Positions 1 through 5,781 of a stretch of 5,922 bases of DNA are shown here, piece after piece. Source of the stretch: an uncultured archaeon (GTDB taxonomy: Archaea; Nanobdellota; Nanobdellia; Woesearchaeales; CAIVOO01). A program made the position numbers and the translations under genes. Each line of letters opens with the position of its first letter. Positions within the stretch are counted from its first letter, which is position 1. The notes under the pieces were generated by a model that searched no databases, was not told where the DNA came from, and was given only the letters and a program-made list of their open reading frames with translations. The stretch spans positions 1-5,922 of the forward strand of contig CAIVOO010000071.1 of the NCBI GenBank assembly GCA_903907555.1, written 5' to 3'.

Positions 1-14
1 ATATTGTATTTCAT
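1..14 (-). CDS. Possible start of a further downstream gene, cut by the window edge
   Basis: An ATG on the minus strand (A at 14) begins 4 nt after the stop codon of the GT4 glycosyltransferase and reads Met-Lys-Tyr-Asn before the sequence ends. The spacing fits the tight packing of this operon. The end of the preceding gene contains GGATTGAT three to four bases before this ATG, which partly resembles an archaeal Shine-Dalgarno (GGAGGTGAT). Four codons cannot identify a product, so this is only a plausible continuation of the leftward operon. Confidence 0.25.
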
Positions 15-18
15 TTTA

Positions 19-1119
19 TCAATCCTGCAAAATATGTTTTGATAAGTTCGTCCAATCAAAATTTTCTACCTTAGCTTTATTAAATTTGTGGTTCAATGCA
101 CTTATTATCTTATTAGCTAAGTCCATATGGTCTTTCTGTTTGAATGTGAATCCATACTTAACTTTGGAATTAACTTCCTTCAAAACTTCAATATCAGAGC
201 ATACATAGGGTGTTCCTACAGCTGCTGCTTCAACAAGAACCATCCCGAAGCCTTCTACAACGCTCGGTAGGGCTAATACCCAAGACTTTCTGAATGTTCT
301 TATCAAATCATCATGTTTCTCAAATCGTCCTACAAATGCAGTCATATCGTCGACTTTAAGCTCTTTAGCTAGTTTCATCAGATTTTCAAGTTCTTGTCCT
401 ACGCCAACAATTATGCATTTGACTTTAGGTATTTTGTTTCTAACTAAAGGCAATGCTCTTATCAAATCATCAACTCTTTTAGTAGAAACTAGTCTCGACT
501 GGCAGACTATTGTAGGTTCAGGATATTTCTTATCTTTAAACTTCTTGAAATGTGATAAATCTATCCCATTATACACAACAGAAATCTTTTTACTATCAAT
601 ACCGAACTTGATCAGCTTATTTTTCGTAAATTCGCTTACAGCAATGAATTTATCCCAGTTCAATTTTAAGACTTTTCTCTCCCATATCTCTCCCAACAGG
701 CCAGTAATCAATCCTTTGTTCTTTATCCATTCGCCAGCCCATACTTCGTGATAAGTTGCAACAGCTTTAGCTCCAATCTTTCTAGCTGCTTTGTAGGCAG
801 GAATGTATGTAATGAAATTAGTTCCCTCAACAATATCAGCAGAATGCTTTATTGCCTCTTGATAGGCTGCTTTAGAAAACTTTAATCTTGACAATATATT
901 TCCTTTGTTTGTGTAAGGGTGATTAGGCCCAACTCTGATTACATTAACTCTGTTAATTACTTGTTTTCTTTCTTCGCCATTCTTCCAGGAGCAGATTACA
1001 GTTACAGAATGTTTCTTAGCAAGCTCTTTAGACAGATAGAAAATCCTTGCTTCCACTCCTCCAGAGATGTCTCCTTTGGCAGAGGTTGGAAAGTATTCTG
1101 TAAGCAATAATAATTTCAT
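19..1119 (-). CDS. GT4-family glycosyltransferase (GT-B fold)
   Basis: A 366-residue protein of normal length for glycosyltransferase family 4, which transfers sugar from a nucleotide- or lipid-linked donor with retention of configuration, usually at the cytoplasmic membrane face. The N-terminal acceptor domain starts with a beta strand and the Gly-rich loop SGGVE at 19-23. The C-terminal donor domain holds YNGID (183-187), SRLVSTKR (208-215, Lys214 and Arg215 being the usual phosphate contacts), GVGQE (239-243) and the family EX7E signature EGFGMVLVE (Glu289 and Glu297). No signal peptide or clear membrane segment is seen, so it is probably peripheral. The start overlaps the upstream DUF2304 stop as ATGA (1116-1119), implying translational coupling. 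A good Shine-Dalgarno is not visible; the preceding bases are A-rich. Donor and acceptor cannot be inferred. The family call is secure and the role in surface glycan assembly is inferred from context. Confidence 0.93.
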   Translation of the reverse strand: MKLLLLTEYFPTSAKGDISGGVEARIFYLSKELAKKHSVTVICSWKNGEERKQVINRVNVIRVGPNHPYTNKGNILSRLKFSKAAYQEAIKHSADIVEGTNFITYIPAYKAARKIGAKAVATYHEVWAGEWIKNKGLITGLLGEIWERKVLKLNWDKFIAVSEFTKNKLIKFGIDSKKISVVYNGIDLSHFKKFKDKKYPEPTIVCQSRLVSTKRVDDLIRALPLVRNKIPKVKCIIVGVGQELENLMKLAKELKVDDMTAFVGRFEKHDDLIRTFRKSWVLALPSVVEGFGMVLVEAAAVGTPYVCSDIEVLKEVNSKVKYGFTFKQKDHMDLANKIISALNHKFNKAKVENFDWTNLSKHILQD

Positions 1120-1439
1120 TTTTTCTTTCTCAATGCCATCTCGCGAACAACTGTCGTAATATCAGACCTTAAAGAATCTATTCTGACATAAAGCTTAAAC
1201 ATCAGGTAGAATATCAATATTATGCTTAGATAAACCACCAAGTCTGCTCCTCTTGTTGTTCCCACTTCCTTAGCTATAAAAACCGTTATCTGAGGCACTA
1301 AAACAACAACCATTGCTCCAATCCATAGCAATCCCCAGAAAATCATTTCTCCAATGCTTAATCTTTTGTCTTTAAATCTCAATACAGCCCTGCTGAGGGC
1401 AAATAAGGCAAATATTATGACTATTACCTGTAATAACAT
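1116..1439 (-). CDS. DUF2304-family small membrane protein
   Basis: A 107-residue integral membrane protein with three hydrophobic segments (about 2-20, 31-50 and 66-84) followed by a charged, probably helical tail (85-107) ending in Arg-Lys-Lys-Lys. The segment RGADLVVYL (63-71) is the feature I recognise from DUF2304 proteins. That family has no established biochemical activity but often sits beside a dolichyl-phosphate-sugar-synthase-like GT2, as it does here. Its start shares one base with the GT2 stop (TAATG) and is preceded by a strong Shine-Dalgarno at 1444-1451, so the two are almost certainly co-translated. The preceding GT2 lacks its own membrane helices, so a plausible inference is that this protein anchors or regulates it, loosely as DPM2/DPM3 do for eukaryotic DPM1. 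Family assignment is from memory of the motif, and the role is speculative. Confidence 0.8.
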   Translation of the reverse strand: MLLQVIVIIFALFALSRAVLRFKDKRLSIGEMIFWGLLWIGAMVVVLVPQITVFIAKEVGTTRGADLVVYLSIILIFYLMFKLYVRIDSLRSDITTVVREMALRKKK

Positions 1440-2110
1440 TATCTCACCACCTTGCTGTATATCATCTTCAGAGCTATCCTGATGCTATTAAACACACTCT
1501 GCCCTTTAGCCTTGCTGTATTCACTGTATTTAATTGTTACTGGTATTTCCTTGTATTTTATCTTCTTTCTGGCTATCTCATCCAGTATCTCTGAAGCATG
1601 CTCCATCCTGTCCTGGTTTATTCTAATTTTCTGTGCTGCCTTGCGAGAAAACACTCTAAAGCCGTTATGCACATCTGTCAATTTAATGCCTGAAAGCAAT
1701 CTGGTAAATATTATTCCTCCTTTCAGCACCAATTTCTTCAAGAAAGGAGCATTTGACTTTCCAAGAAATCTTGAACCTAAAGTAACATCAACCTCTCCAG
1801 AAGCCACTGGCTTAATCATTGCAGGAATATCTGAAACACAATGCTGTCCATCAGCATCGAAAGTAACTATCAAGTCAGCTCCTTGCTCTAGAGCATAATC
1901 TATCCCTGTCTGCAGGGCAGCTCCTTGGCCTCGATTGACAATGTGCTGTAAAGCAACAGCTCCAGCTTTCGAAGCAACGGAATAAGTGTTATCAGAACTT
2001 CCATCATCAACCACAACAACATTAGAATATCCTACCTTAAGCAATTCTTTGACTACAGAACCAATCTTTTTTCCTTCATTGAAAGCTGCTATAACAATAT
2101 ATGTCTTCAT
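1439..2110 (-). CDS. GT2 glycosyltransferase, dolichyl-phosphate-mannose/glucose synthase-like
   Basis: A 223-residue GT-A glycosyltransferase. It is expected to move a hexose from a nucleotide sugar onto a polyprenyl (dolichyl) phosphate or related acceptor on the cytoplasmic membrane face. Visible motifs are the N-terminal AAFNEGKKIG (8-17), the nucleotide-binding DDGSSD (35-40), NRGQGAAL (59-66), the metal-binding DADGQH (85-90; Asp85 and Asp87 form the DxD), LGSRF (111-115) and DVHNGFRVF (146-154), all typical of DPM1/UDP-glucose:undecaprenyl-phosphate-type enzymes. There is no C-terminal membrane domain, so it is the short soluble form and may depend on the overlapping DUF2304 membrane protein. 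It is the first gene of its unit, with a TATA box about 27 nt upstream of the ATG and no Shine-Dalgarno, so the mRNA is probably leaderless. The sugar is unknown. Confidence 0.92.
   Translation of the reverse strand: MKTYIVIAAFNEGKKIGSVVKELLKVGYSNVVVVDDGSSDNTYSVASKAGAVALQHIVNRGQGAALQTGIDYALEQGADLIVTFDADGQHCVSDIPAMIKPVASGEVDVTLGSRFLGKSNAPFLKKLVLKGGIIFTRLLSGIKLTDVHNGFRVFSRKAAQKIRINQDRMEHASEILDEIARKKIKYKEIPVTIKYSEYSKAKGQSVFNSIRIALKMIYSKVVR
1444..1451 (-). promoter_or_regulatory. Strong Shine-Dalgarno for the DUF2304 gene
   Basis: The minus strand reads GGTGGTGA, 4 nt before the ATG whose A is at 1439. It closely matches the archaeal anti-Shine-Dalgarno complement (GGAGGTGATC). It lies inside the last codons of the GT2 gene (Val-Val-Arg-stop), so the GT2 C-terminus is shaped by the ribosome site of the next gene. 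Confidence 0.75.
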
Positions 2111-2132
2111 CGACGATAAAACATAAGTGTTG

Positions 2133-2142
2133 TTTTTAAATA
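2133..2142 (-). promoter_or_regulatory. Archaeal TATA box for the GT2-DUF2304-GT4 unit
   Basis: The minus strand reads TATTTAAAAA in the 48-bp gap before the GT2 gene. Its TTTAAA core (2135-2140) is centred 27.5 nt upstream of the A of the start codon. Archaeal initiation about 24-28 nt after the TATA centre would put the RNA start at or next to the ATG, giving a leaderless message. No clear BRE could be assigned. Confidence 0.7.
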
Positions 2143-2158
2143 TTGTGGATTCTTAGTA

Positions 2159-3019
2159 CTAATAGAAGTAAATCAGTATAAAAGTCAGTACAGCCCACAA
2201 TAACATCGTAACATCCATCCTCCAATCCTTGAACACTTTCTCAGGATGCCTTGCTATGTCAGAGCCTGAATATATCAAAATCAGATATCTGAATATTCCA
2301 TAAAAAACAAATGGCAAGGTTATTAGTAGTGTCTCTTGTCTTCTCAAGAATGAATAAAGGCTGTAGCTGATTATTAATGCTGATGTGGAAACATACATTG
2401 CTGAATCAAGAATTTCTTTCGTATAATGGTTGAATACCTTCTTATGAAGCCCTGCCTTCTCACCCAAGAACATCAAATCAGCCCTTCTCTTTCCAAACAC
2501 CAAAAATAATGCAAGGAAGAATGTACACATCACAAGCCAGGGCGATATCATCACATTAAGTATGAACGCTCCTGATAATGCTCGGATTACAAAATTTATT
2601 GCAATCATCAGAACATCAATCACTGGCTCATGCTTCAGGAAGAACGAATAAATCTGAGTCAGAACAAATAGTAACGCAGGTATTATCATAAATAGCTTAG
2701 GCAGCCAAATCCAGGATATCAAGAATGCTAATATAAGCAGTATTATTGAAATAATTACAGCCAGCCAGATGGGAACTTTTCCAGAAGCTATAGGCCTTAA
2801 CCTCTTTTCAGGATGAGCTCTGTCTTCTTTTAAGTCTTTAATGTCATTAATGATGTATCCTGAAGATGAAGTTAAGCATAAAACAACAAAGCCTAACAAA
2901 CTAAGGGTTAATAACTCAACATTAAAGACTTGGCTTGTGAAGAACAAAGTCAGAAATACTAATACATTCTTGTACCATTGCTGTGGCCTTAACAGTTTGA
3001 AGTAGCTTAATACTGACAT
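2159..3019 (-). CDS. UbiA-family prenyltransferase, resembling decaprenyl-phosphate phosphoribosyltransferase
   Basis: A 286-residue polytopic membrane enzyme of usual length for the family, with about eight or nine hydrophobic segments. The first Asp-rich motif NDIKDLKED (58-66) continues as R-AHP (67-70) and KRLRPIASG (72-80). The N-terminal RPQQWYKN (11-18), the second-half YSFFLKHEPVIDVL (124-137) with Asp135, and GKRRADL (176-182) complete a pattern I associate with DPPR synthases (mycobacterial Rv3806c type) rather than with ubiquinone or heme prenyltransferases. The mycobacterial enzyme transfers phosphoribose from PRPP to decaprenyl phosphate, the first committed step towards lipid-linked arabinose. 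An archaeal homologue would probably use a dolichyl-type phosphate. It has its own TATA box and sits between sugar-modifying and glycosyltransferase genes. The alternative is another UbiA reaction such as geranylgeranylglyceryl-phosphate modification, but the KRxRPIASG and KRRAD motifs argue against this. The family is secure and the exact substrate is not. Confidence 0.88.
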   Translation of the reverse strand: MSVLSYFKLLRPQQWYKNVLVFLTLFFTSQVFNVELLTLSLLGFVVLCLTSSSGYIINDIKDLKEDRAHPEKRLRPIASGKVPIWLAVIISIILLILAFLISWIWLPKLFMIIPALLFVLTQIYSFFLKHEPVIDVLMIAINFVIRALSGAFILNVMISPWLVMCTFFLALFLVFGKRRADLMFLGEKAGLHKKVFNHYTKEILDSAMYVSTSALIISYSLYSFLRRQETLLITLPFVFYGIFRYLILIYSGSDIARHPEKVFKDWRMDVTMLLWAVLTFILIYFY

Positions 3020-3041
3020 ACTTCAAAATAAGAATAAGCCA

Positions 3042-3051
3042 TTTTTAAATC
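3042..3051 (-). promoter_or_regulatory. Archaeal TATA box for the UbiA gene
   Basis: The minus strand reads GATTTAAAAA in the 35-bp gap between the SDR gene and UbiA. The TTTAAA core (3044-3049) is centred 27.5 nt before the A of the UbiA ATG, exactly the same distance as at the GT2 promoter. No Shine-Dalgarno precedes the ATG, so a leaderless transcript is likely. Read-through from the upstream operon is also possible because no terminator is visible. Confidence 0.65.
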
Positions 3052-3054
3052 TTG

Positions 3055-4092
3055 CTAGAAAAACATCTTAGCCAGCTTCAGAGCACCCTGCTTCCAAGGC
3101 ACCCTGTGAGAAACTCCTGATGTGTTCTCGAACTTCTTCAAATTGGCAACATACCATTTGTAGTTTCTTACCAAGGCCTGCTTGTTAGAATATTTTGGTT
3201 TGTAGCCTAAAGTCTTTTCAGCCTTTTCGATTGAAACAAAAGAATCCTTTGATGCAGTCTCATAAACCCATTTGTACAATGGTGACAGATGCAGAAACTC
3301 GAGAACTTTTAATCCTGCAATTACAGGCCATGCTGGAAATGATATTATTCTTTTCTTGAATCCTGCACAGTCAAGAACTGCCTGAAAATCATTTTTCATT
3401 GTGGTAAATTCTTTGGCTCCAATATTGAATGTTTCATTAACAATTTTCTCATCCTCAGTCATGCAGAGATAGATTGCTTCGCACAAATCTTCGACATCTA
3501 ACAGCTGGTATCTGTTTTTTCCAGAACCTATCATTGGAAAGTTTTTACCATCCTTAGCCCAGTCATACAATAAAGCAAAAACACCTAATCTTTCAGGGCC
3601 TATGAAGCTTTTAGGCCTGATTACTGGAACGCACATGCCTCTAAGCCTGTACTGCTCGCAAGCCATCTCAGCCATTATTTTGGCATTTCCATAATCACCA
3701 ACGCCATCTAGTTTATCAGTTTCGTACAAAGGATGATGATCTGGCACTCCATAAACTGCTGTCGAGGAAATGTGGACAAATCTTTTCACTTTATGCGCAT
3801 AAGCATTTTCAAGAAGATTCTTTGTTCCGAAAACTTCAGTTGAATAAATATCCTTTTTTGAATACAAAGGCAAGGCAGCTGCTGTATGAACAACAAAATC
3901 AACATTCTTCATCGCTTCTGATACAGTCTTCTTATTTCTAATATCGCCCTTAATAAATTCTATCTTATCCTTTTCAGGATAATCAAAATCAGCAATATCA
4001 AGAACTGAAATATCAGTTATTTTCTTCTTCAGCAAAAATCTAACGAGATTTATTCCCAAAAATCCAGAACCGCCAGTTATTAAGACTTTCAT
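3055..4092 (-). CDS. NAD-dependent epimerase/dehydratase (extended SDR)
   Basis: A 345-residue extended short-chain dehydrogenase/reductase, a family that epimerises, dehydrates or reduces nucleotide sugars (sometimes lipid-linked sugars or sterols) with a bound NAD(P). It shows the Rossmann loop TGGSGFLG (6-13), Asp32 at the end of the second strand (which favours NAD over NADP), KGDI (48-51), HTAAA (69-73), SST (109-111), the catalytic pair Tyr134 and Lys138 in YGNAK, and the following RP (159-160). All catalytic elements are present. The C-terminal 60 or so residues, rich in Lys and aromatic residues, extend past the usual SDR core and are of unknown purpose. It is third in the leftward operon, 1 nt after the small transporter gene, with GTGA as a weak Shine-Dalgarno inside that gene's last codons. 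No specific reaction can be assigned; modification of the sugar handled by the neighbouring UbiA and transporter genes is the contextual guess. Confidence 0.9.
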   Translation of the reverse strand: MKVLITGGSGFLGINLVRFLLKKKITDISVLDIADFDYPEKDKIEFIKGDIRNKKTVSEAMKNVDFVVHTAAALPLYSKKDIYSTEVFGTKNLLENAYAHKVKRFVHISSTAVYGVPDHHPLYETDKLDGVGDYGNAKIMAEMACEQYRLRGMCVPVIRPKSFIGPERLGVFALLYDWAKDGKNFPMIGSGKNRYQLLDVEDLCEAIYLCMTEDEKIVNETFNIGAKEFTTMKNDFQAVLDCAGFKKRIISFPAWPVIAGLKVLEFLHLSPLYKWVYETASKDSFVSIEKAEKTLGYKPKYSNKQALVRNYKWYVANLKKFENTSGVSHRVPWKQGALKLAKMFF

Positions 4093-4093
4093 T

Positions 4094-4435
4094 TTATCTC
4101 ACGATTAAAATTGCTCCGAATATTATTAATGCTATGCCCAGTATTTTATAAATATTCATGTTTTCTTTCAGTATGACTTTTGAAAATATCGCTGTCCAGA
4201 TATAAGCAGTAGCCGTGAGAGGAAATACAACAGTTAAATCTCCGTAATGAAGAGCGAAAGGCGCAACCGCTGCTGCAATGAAATAGAGTATTATTCCTAT
4301 AACAATATGCTTGTTTCTGATAATTTTAAATGAGAATCTAAAATATTTCGAACCCTGCTTAATCATCAATCCTGCTATGGCACCAATAAAATTTCCGAAA
4401 AGCACCAATAAAATAATCCAAATAGGAGTGTTCAT
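4094..4435 (-). CDS. Small four-helix DMT/EamA-type half-transporter, partner 2 (ArnF/EmrE-like)
   Basis: A 113-residue membrane protein with four predicted helices (about 5-25, 44-63, 66-88 and 94-112), the size of SMR proteins or of ArnE/ArnF, half of a ten-helix EamA protein. Lys26 at the end of helix 1, LHYGDLTVVFPLTATAYIW (62-80) in helix 3 and Glu91 after it follow the DMT pattern. ArnE/ArnF flip undecaprenyl-phosphate-aminoarabinose, so a polyprenyl-linked sugar is the attractive substrate here, although small cations or drugs are possible. Positive charges fall in loop 1 (Lys26, 30, 37, 42; Arg33, 40) and loop 3 (Lys86, 90, 97) but almost none are in the N-terminus or loop 2, predicting N-out/C-out. 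The start overlaps its partner as ATGA and has a GGGGGT Shine-Dalgarno. Confidence 0.85.
   Translation of the reverse strand: MNTPIWIILLVLFGNFIGAIAGLMIKQGSKYFRFSFKIIRNKHIVIGIILYFIAAAVAPFALHYGDLTVVFPLTATAYIWTAIFSKVILKENMNIYKILGIALIIFGAILIVR
4099..4102 (-). promoter_or_regulatory. Minimal Shine-Dalgarno (GTGA) for the SDR gene
   Basis: GTGA on the minus strand lies 6 nt before the SDR ATG (A at 4092), inside the Val-Arg-stop end of the preceding transporter gene. It is a short match to the archaeal consensus, supported mainly by the position and by the identical GTGAGATAA context at the GT2/DUF2304 junction. Confidence 0.4.
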
Positions 4436-4791
4436 TTTCTACCCCCATATGCAATTAAGAAAATTCCTAAGAACAACAACATTATAGCTATCCATTTGTT
4501 AGCAGTCATCACTTCGCTAACAAACATTATTGGAGAAAGCAGGCATACCCATACATAACCAAGAGATATCATTGGCTGTATTACTGAAAGCTGCCCTTTC
4601 TTAAGGGCAAATATCATAAGAATTCCTCCAAGGATATAGAATACAAAGCCTAGAAATAGAAATGCATAACTTAACAGCTTCTGATTAGAATAAAACATAA
4701 CGCTGAATTTCCATATGAACTGGCCTGCAGCAATGAAAATCGTGCAGATGACCATTAAGAATATTGGCTTAAGATAATCAGACAGTTTCAT
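4432..4791 (-). CDS. Small four-helix DMT/EamA-type half-transporter, partner 1 (ArnE/EmrE-like)
   Basis: A 119-residue membrane protein with four predicted helices (about 9-27, 40-63, 68-91 and 97-115). The helix 2-3 region KKGQLSVIQPMISLGYVW (64-81) is the characteristic EamA/ArnE stretch, and Glu93 follows helix 3. Positive charges lie in the N-terminus (Lys2, Lys8), the 2-3 loop (Lys64, Lys65) and the C-terminus (Arg118, Lys119), predicting N-in/C-in, opposite to its partner. It is first in the leftward operon. The palindromic TATA box is centred 25.5 nt upstream of the ATG, so the message is probably leaderless. By analogy with ArnE/ArnF and with paired SMR systems such as EbrAB, it should work as a heterodimer with the next gene, here most likely moving a lipid-linked sugar. 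The fold is confident and the substrate is inferred from neighbours. Confidence 0.86.
   Translation of the reverse strand: MKLSDYLKPIFLMVICTIFIAAGQFIWKFSVMFYSNQKLLSYAFLFLGFVFYILGGILMIFALKKGQLSVIQPMISLGYVWVCLLSPIMFVSEVMTANKWIAIMLLFLGIFLIAYGGRK
4441..4446 (-). promoter_or_regulatory. Shine-Dalgarno for the second half-transporter
   Basis: GGGGGT on the minus strand lies 5 nt before the ATG whose A is at 4435, within the Gly-Gly codons that end the first half-transporter. With the ATGA overlap it indicates coupled, probably stoichiometric, translation of the two partners. Confidence 0.6.
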
Positions 4792-4811
4792 AAAACCTCA
4801 AAACAAAAGAT

Positions 4812-4821
4812 TATTTAAATA
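4812..4821. promoter_or_regulatory. Palindromic bidirectional TATA box shared by two divergent operons
   Basis: TATTTAAATA is its own reverse complement and sits in the middle of the 50-bp divergent gap. Its centre (4816.5) is 25.5 nt from the A of the plus-strand SDR ATG (4842) and 25.5 nt from the A of the minus-strand transporter ATG (4791). No other TATA-like element is seen in the gap, so one site probably serves both directions. The spacing places both RNA starts at or beside the ATGs. Flanks differ: A/G-rich (CAAAAGAT) on the left and ACCAATATG when read from the other side, so any BRE bias is unclear. Confidence 0.72.
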
Positions 4822-4841
4822 CATATTGGTTTTCAACAGTC

Positions 4842-5780
4842 ATGAAAAAGATTGTCGTGACAGGGGCTGCTGGGCTTGTAGGACAGAACTTAATACCTTT
4901 ATTGATACAAAAGGGATATTCTGTTGTAGGCATTGATAAGAATAATAACAATCTGAACTTGCTCAAGAAGTTAAATCCTAAAGTTGAAATTATTCATGCA
5001 GACATGTCAAAACCAGGATTTTGGGAACTAAATTTTGATAGAGCATACGCAATTGTACAATTACAGGCGCAGATTGCAGCAAAAACCAAAGAACCATTTG
5101 AAAAAAACAACATAACAGCAGTGAAAAATGTTGTAAAAGCATGCAAGAAGCACAAGATAAAAAATCTCGTCCATCTAAGCTCTTCAGTTGTAATATCTGT
5201 AGCAGATGATGATTATACTAGAACAAAAACAGTTGGAGAGGAAATTGTCAAAAAAAGCAAGATTCCATGCACAATTCTAAGGCCGCCGTTAATGTATGGC
5301 TGCTTTGATGTCAAGCATCTTGGCTGGATAGCCAAATTAATGGAAAAATCTCCCATAATTCCAATACCTGGCAAGGGAGATTTCATAAGGCAGCCATTGT
5401 ATGTCAAGGATATGTGCAAAATAATACTGAAATGCATAGAAAGAGGACCGACAAACAAAATACACAATGTAATTGGGCTTGAAAGAATAAAATATATAGA
5501 ACTGCTAAGAAAGATTGCAAATAAGAATAACATGAGCAGAATATTTTTGAAGATGCCTACAAGTTTGTTTGGGATTATGATGAATGTTTATGCTTTCATA
5601 ACGCACAAGCCGGCTTTCACAGAAGACCAGATGAAAGCGTTGATTGCTGGAGATGATTTTCCTGTTGAGGATTGGGAAAAAGAGTTCGGCGTCAAATACA
5701 CTACATTCGACAAGGGAATCACTGAAACAGTCAAATCTCCCTGCTACAAATACAGGAAAGAGATGATATCACCGCACTAA
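4842..5780 (+). CDS. NAD(P)-dependent epimerase/reductase-like SDR
   Basis: A 312-residue extended or atypical SDR. It has the Rossmann motif TGAAGLVG (7-14), Asp32 after strand 2, HADMS (52-56), SSS (113-115), a Tyr125/Lys129 pair in YTRTK and RPP (147-149). The segment GDFIRQPLYVKD (179-190) resembles the mid-domain of nucleotide-sugar epimerases and NDUFA9-like atypical SDRs. The strand-4 region reads IVQLQAQIA (71-79) where most family members have a H-x-A-A motif, so it is only distantly related to the leftward SDR and is not a recent duplicate. It is first in the rightward operon, has no Shine-Dalgarno, and the shared TATA box predicts a leaderless mRNA. An FAD oxidoreductase follows after 1 nt, suggesting consecutive redox steps. 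The reaction is unknown. Confidence 0.88.
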   Translation: MKKIVVTGAAGLVGQNLIPLLIQKGYSVVGIDKNNNNLNLLKKLNPKVEIIHADMSKPGFWELNFDRAYAIVQLQAQIAAKTKEPFEKNNITAVKNVVKACKKHKIKNLVHLSSSVVISVADDDYTRTKTVGEEIVKKSKIPCTILRPPLMYGCFDVKHLGWIAKLMEKSPIIPIPGKGDFIRQPLYVKDMCKIILKCIERGPTNKIHNVIGLERIKYIELLRKIANKNNMSRIFLKMPTSLFGIMMNVYAFITHKPAFTEDQMKALIAGDDFPVEDWEKEFGVKYTTFDKGITETVKSPCYKYRKEMISPH

Positions 5781-5781
5781 A

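Noticed and set aside
1..18. Possible transcription terminator after the GT4 gene
   Set aside because: Only 18 bases remain. There is no hairpin or long T-run on the minus strand, and an ATG close behind the stop suggests the operon continues.
413..751. Open reading frame on the plus strand inside the GT4 gene
   Set aside because: It lies opposite a gene with clear GT4 motifs, has no family-like motifs and no ribosome site; a frame shadow. The same holds for plus-strand frames at 919-1110 and 1452-1898 and the minus-strand frame at 5213-5533.
4380..4414. Direct repeat of 13 bases (GCACCAATAAAAT) at 4380-4392 and 4402-4414
   Set aside because: It lies within the transporter coding sequence in different frames, 22 bases apart, in AT-rich DNA encoding hydrophobic residues. 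There is no further copy and no array, so it is most likely chance.
4842..5780. The two SDR genes flanking the divergent region as a recent inverted duplication
   Set aside because: Apart from the shared fold motifs the proteins differ in length, the strand-4 motif (HTAAA versus LQAQIA), the surroundings of the active-site Tyr and the C-terminus, so they are ancient paralogues or independent recruits.
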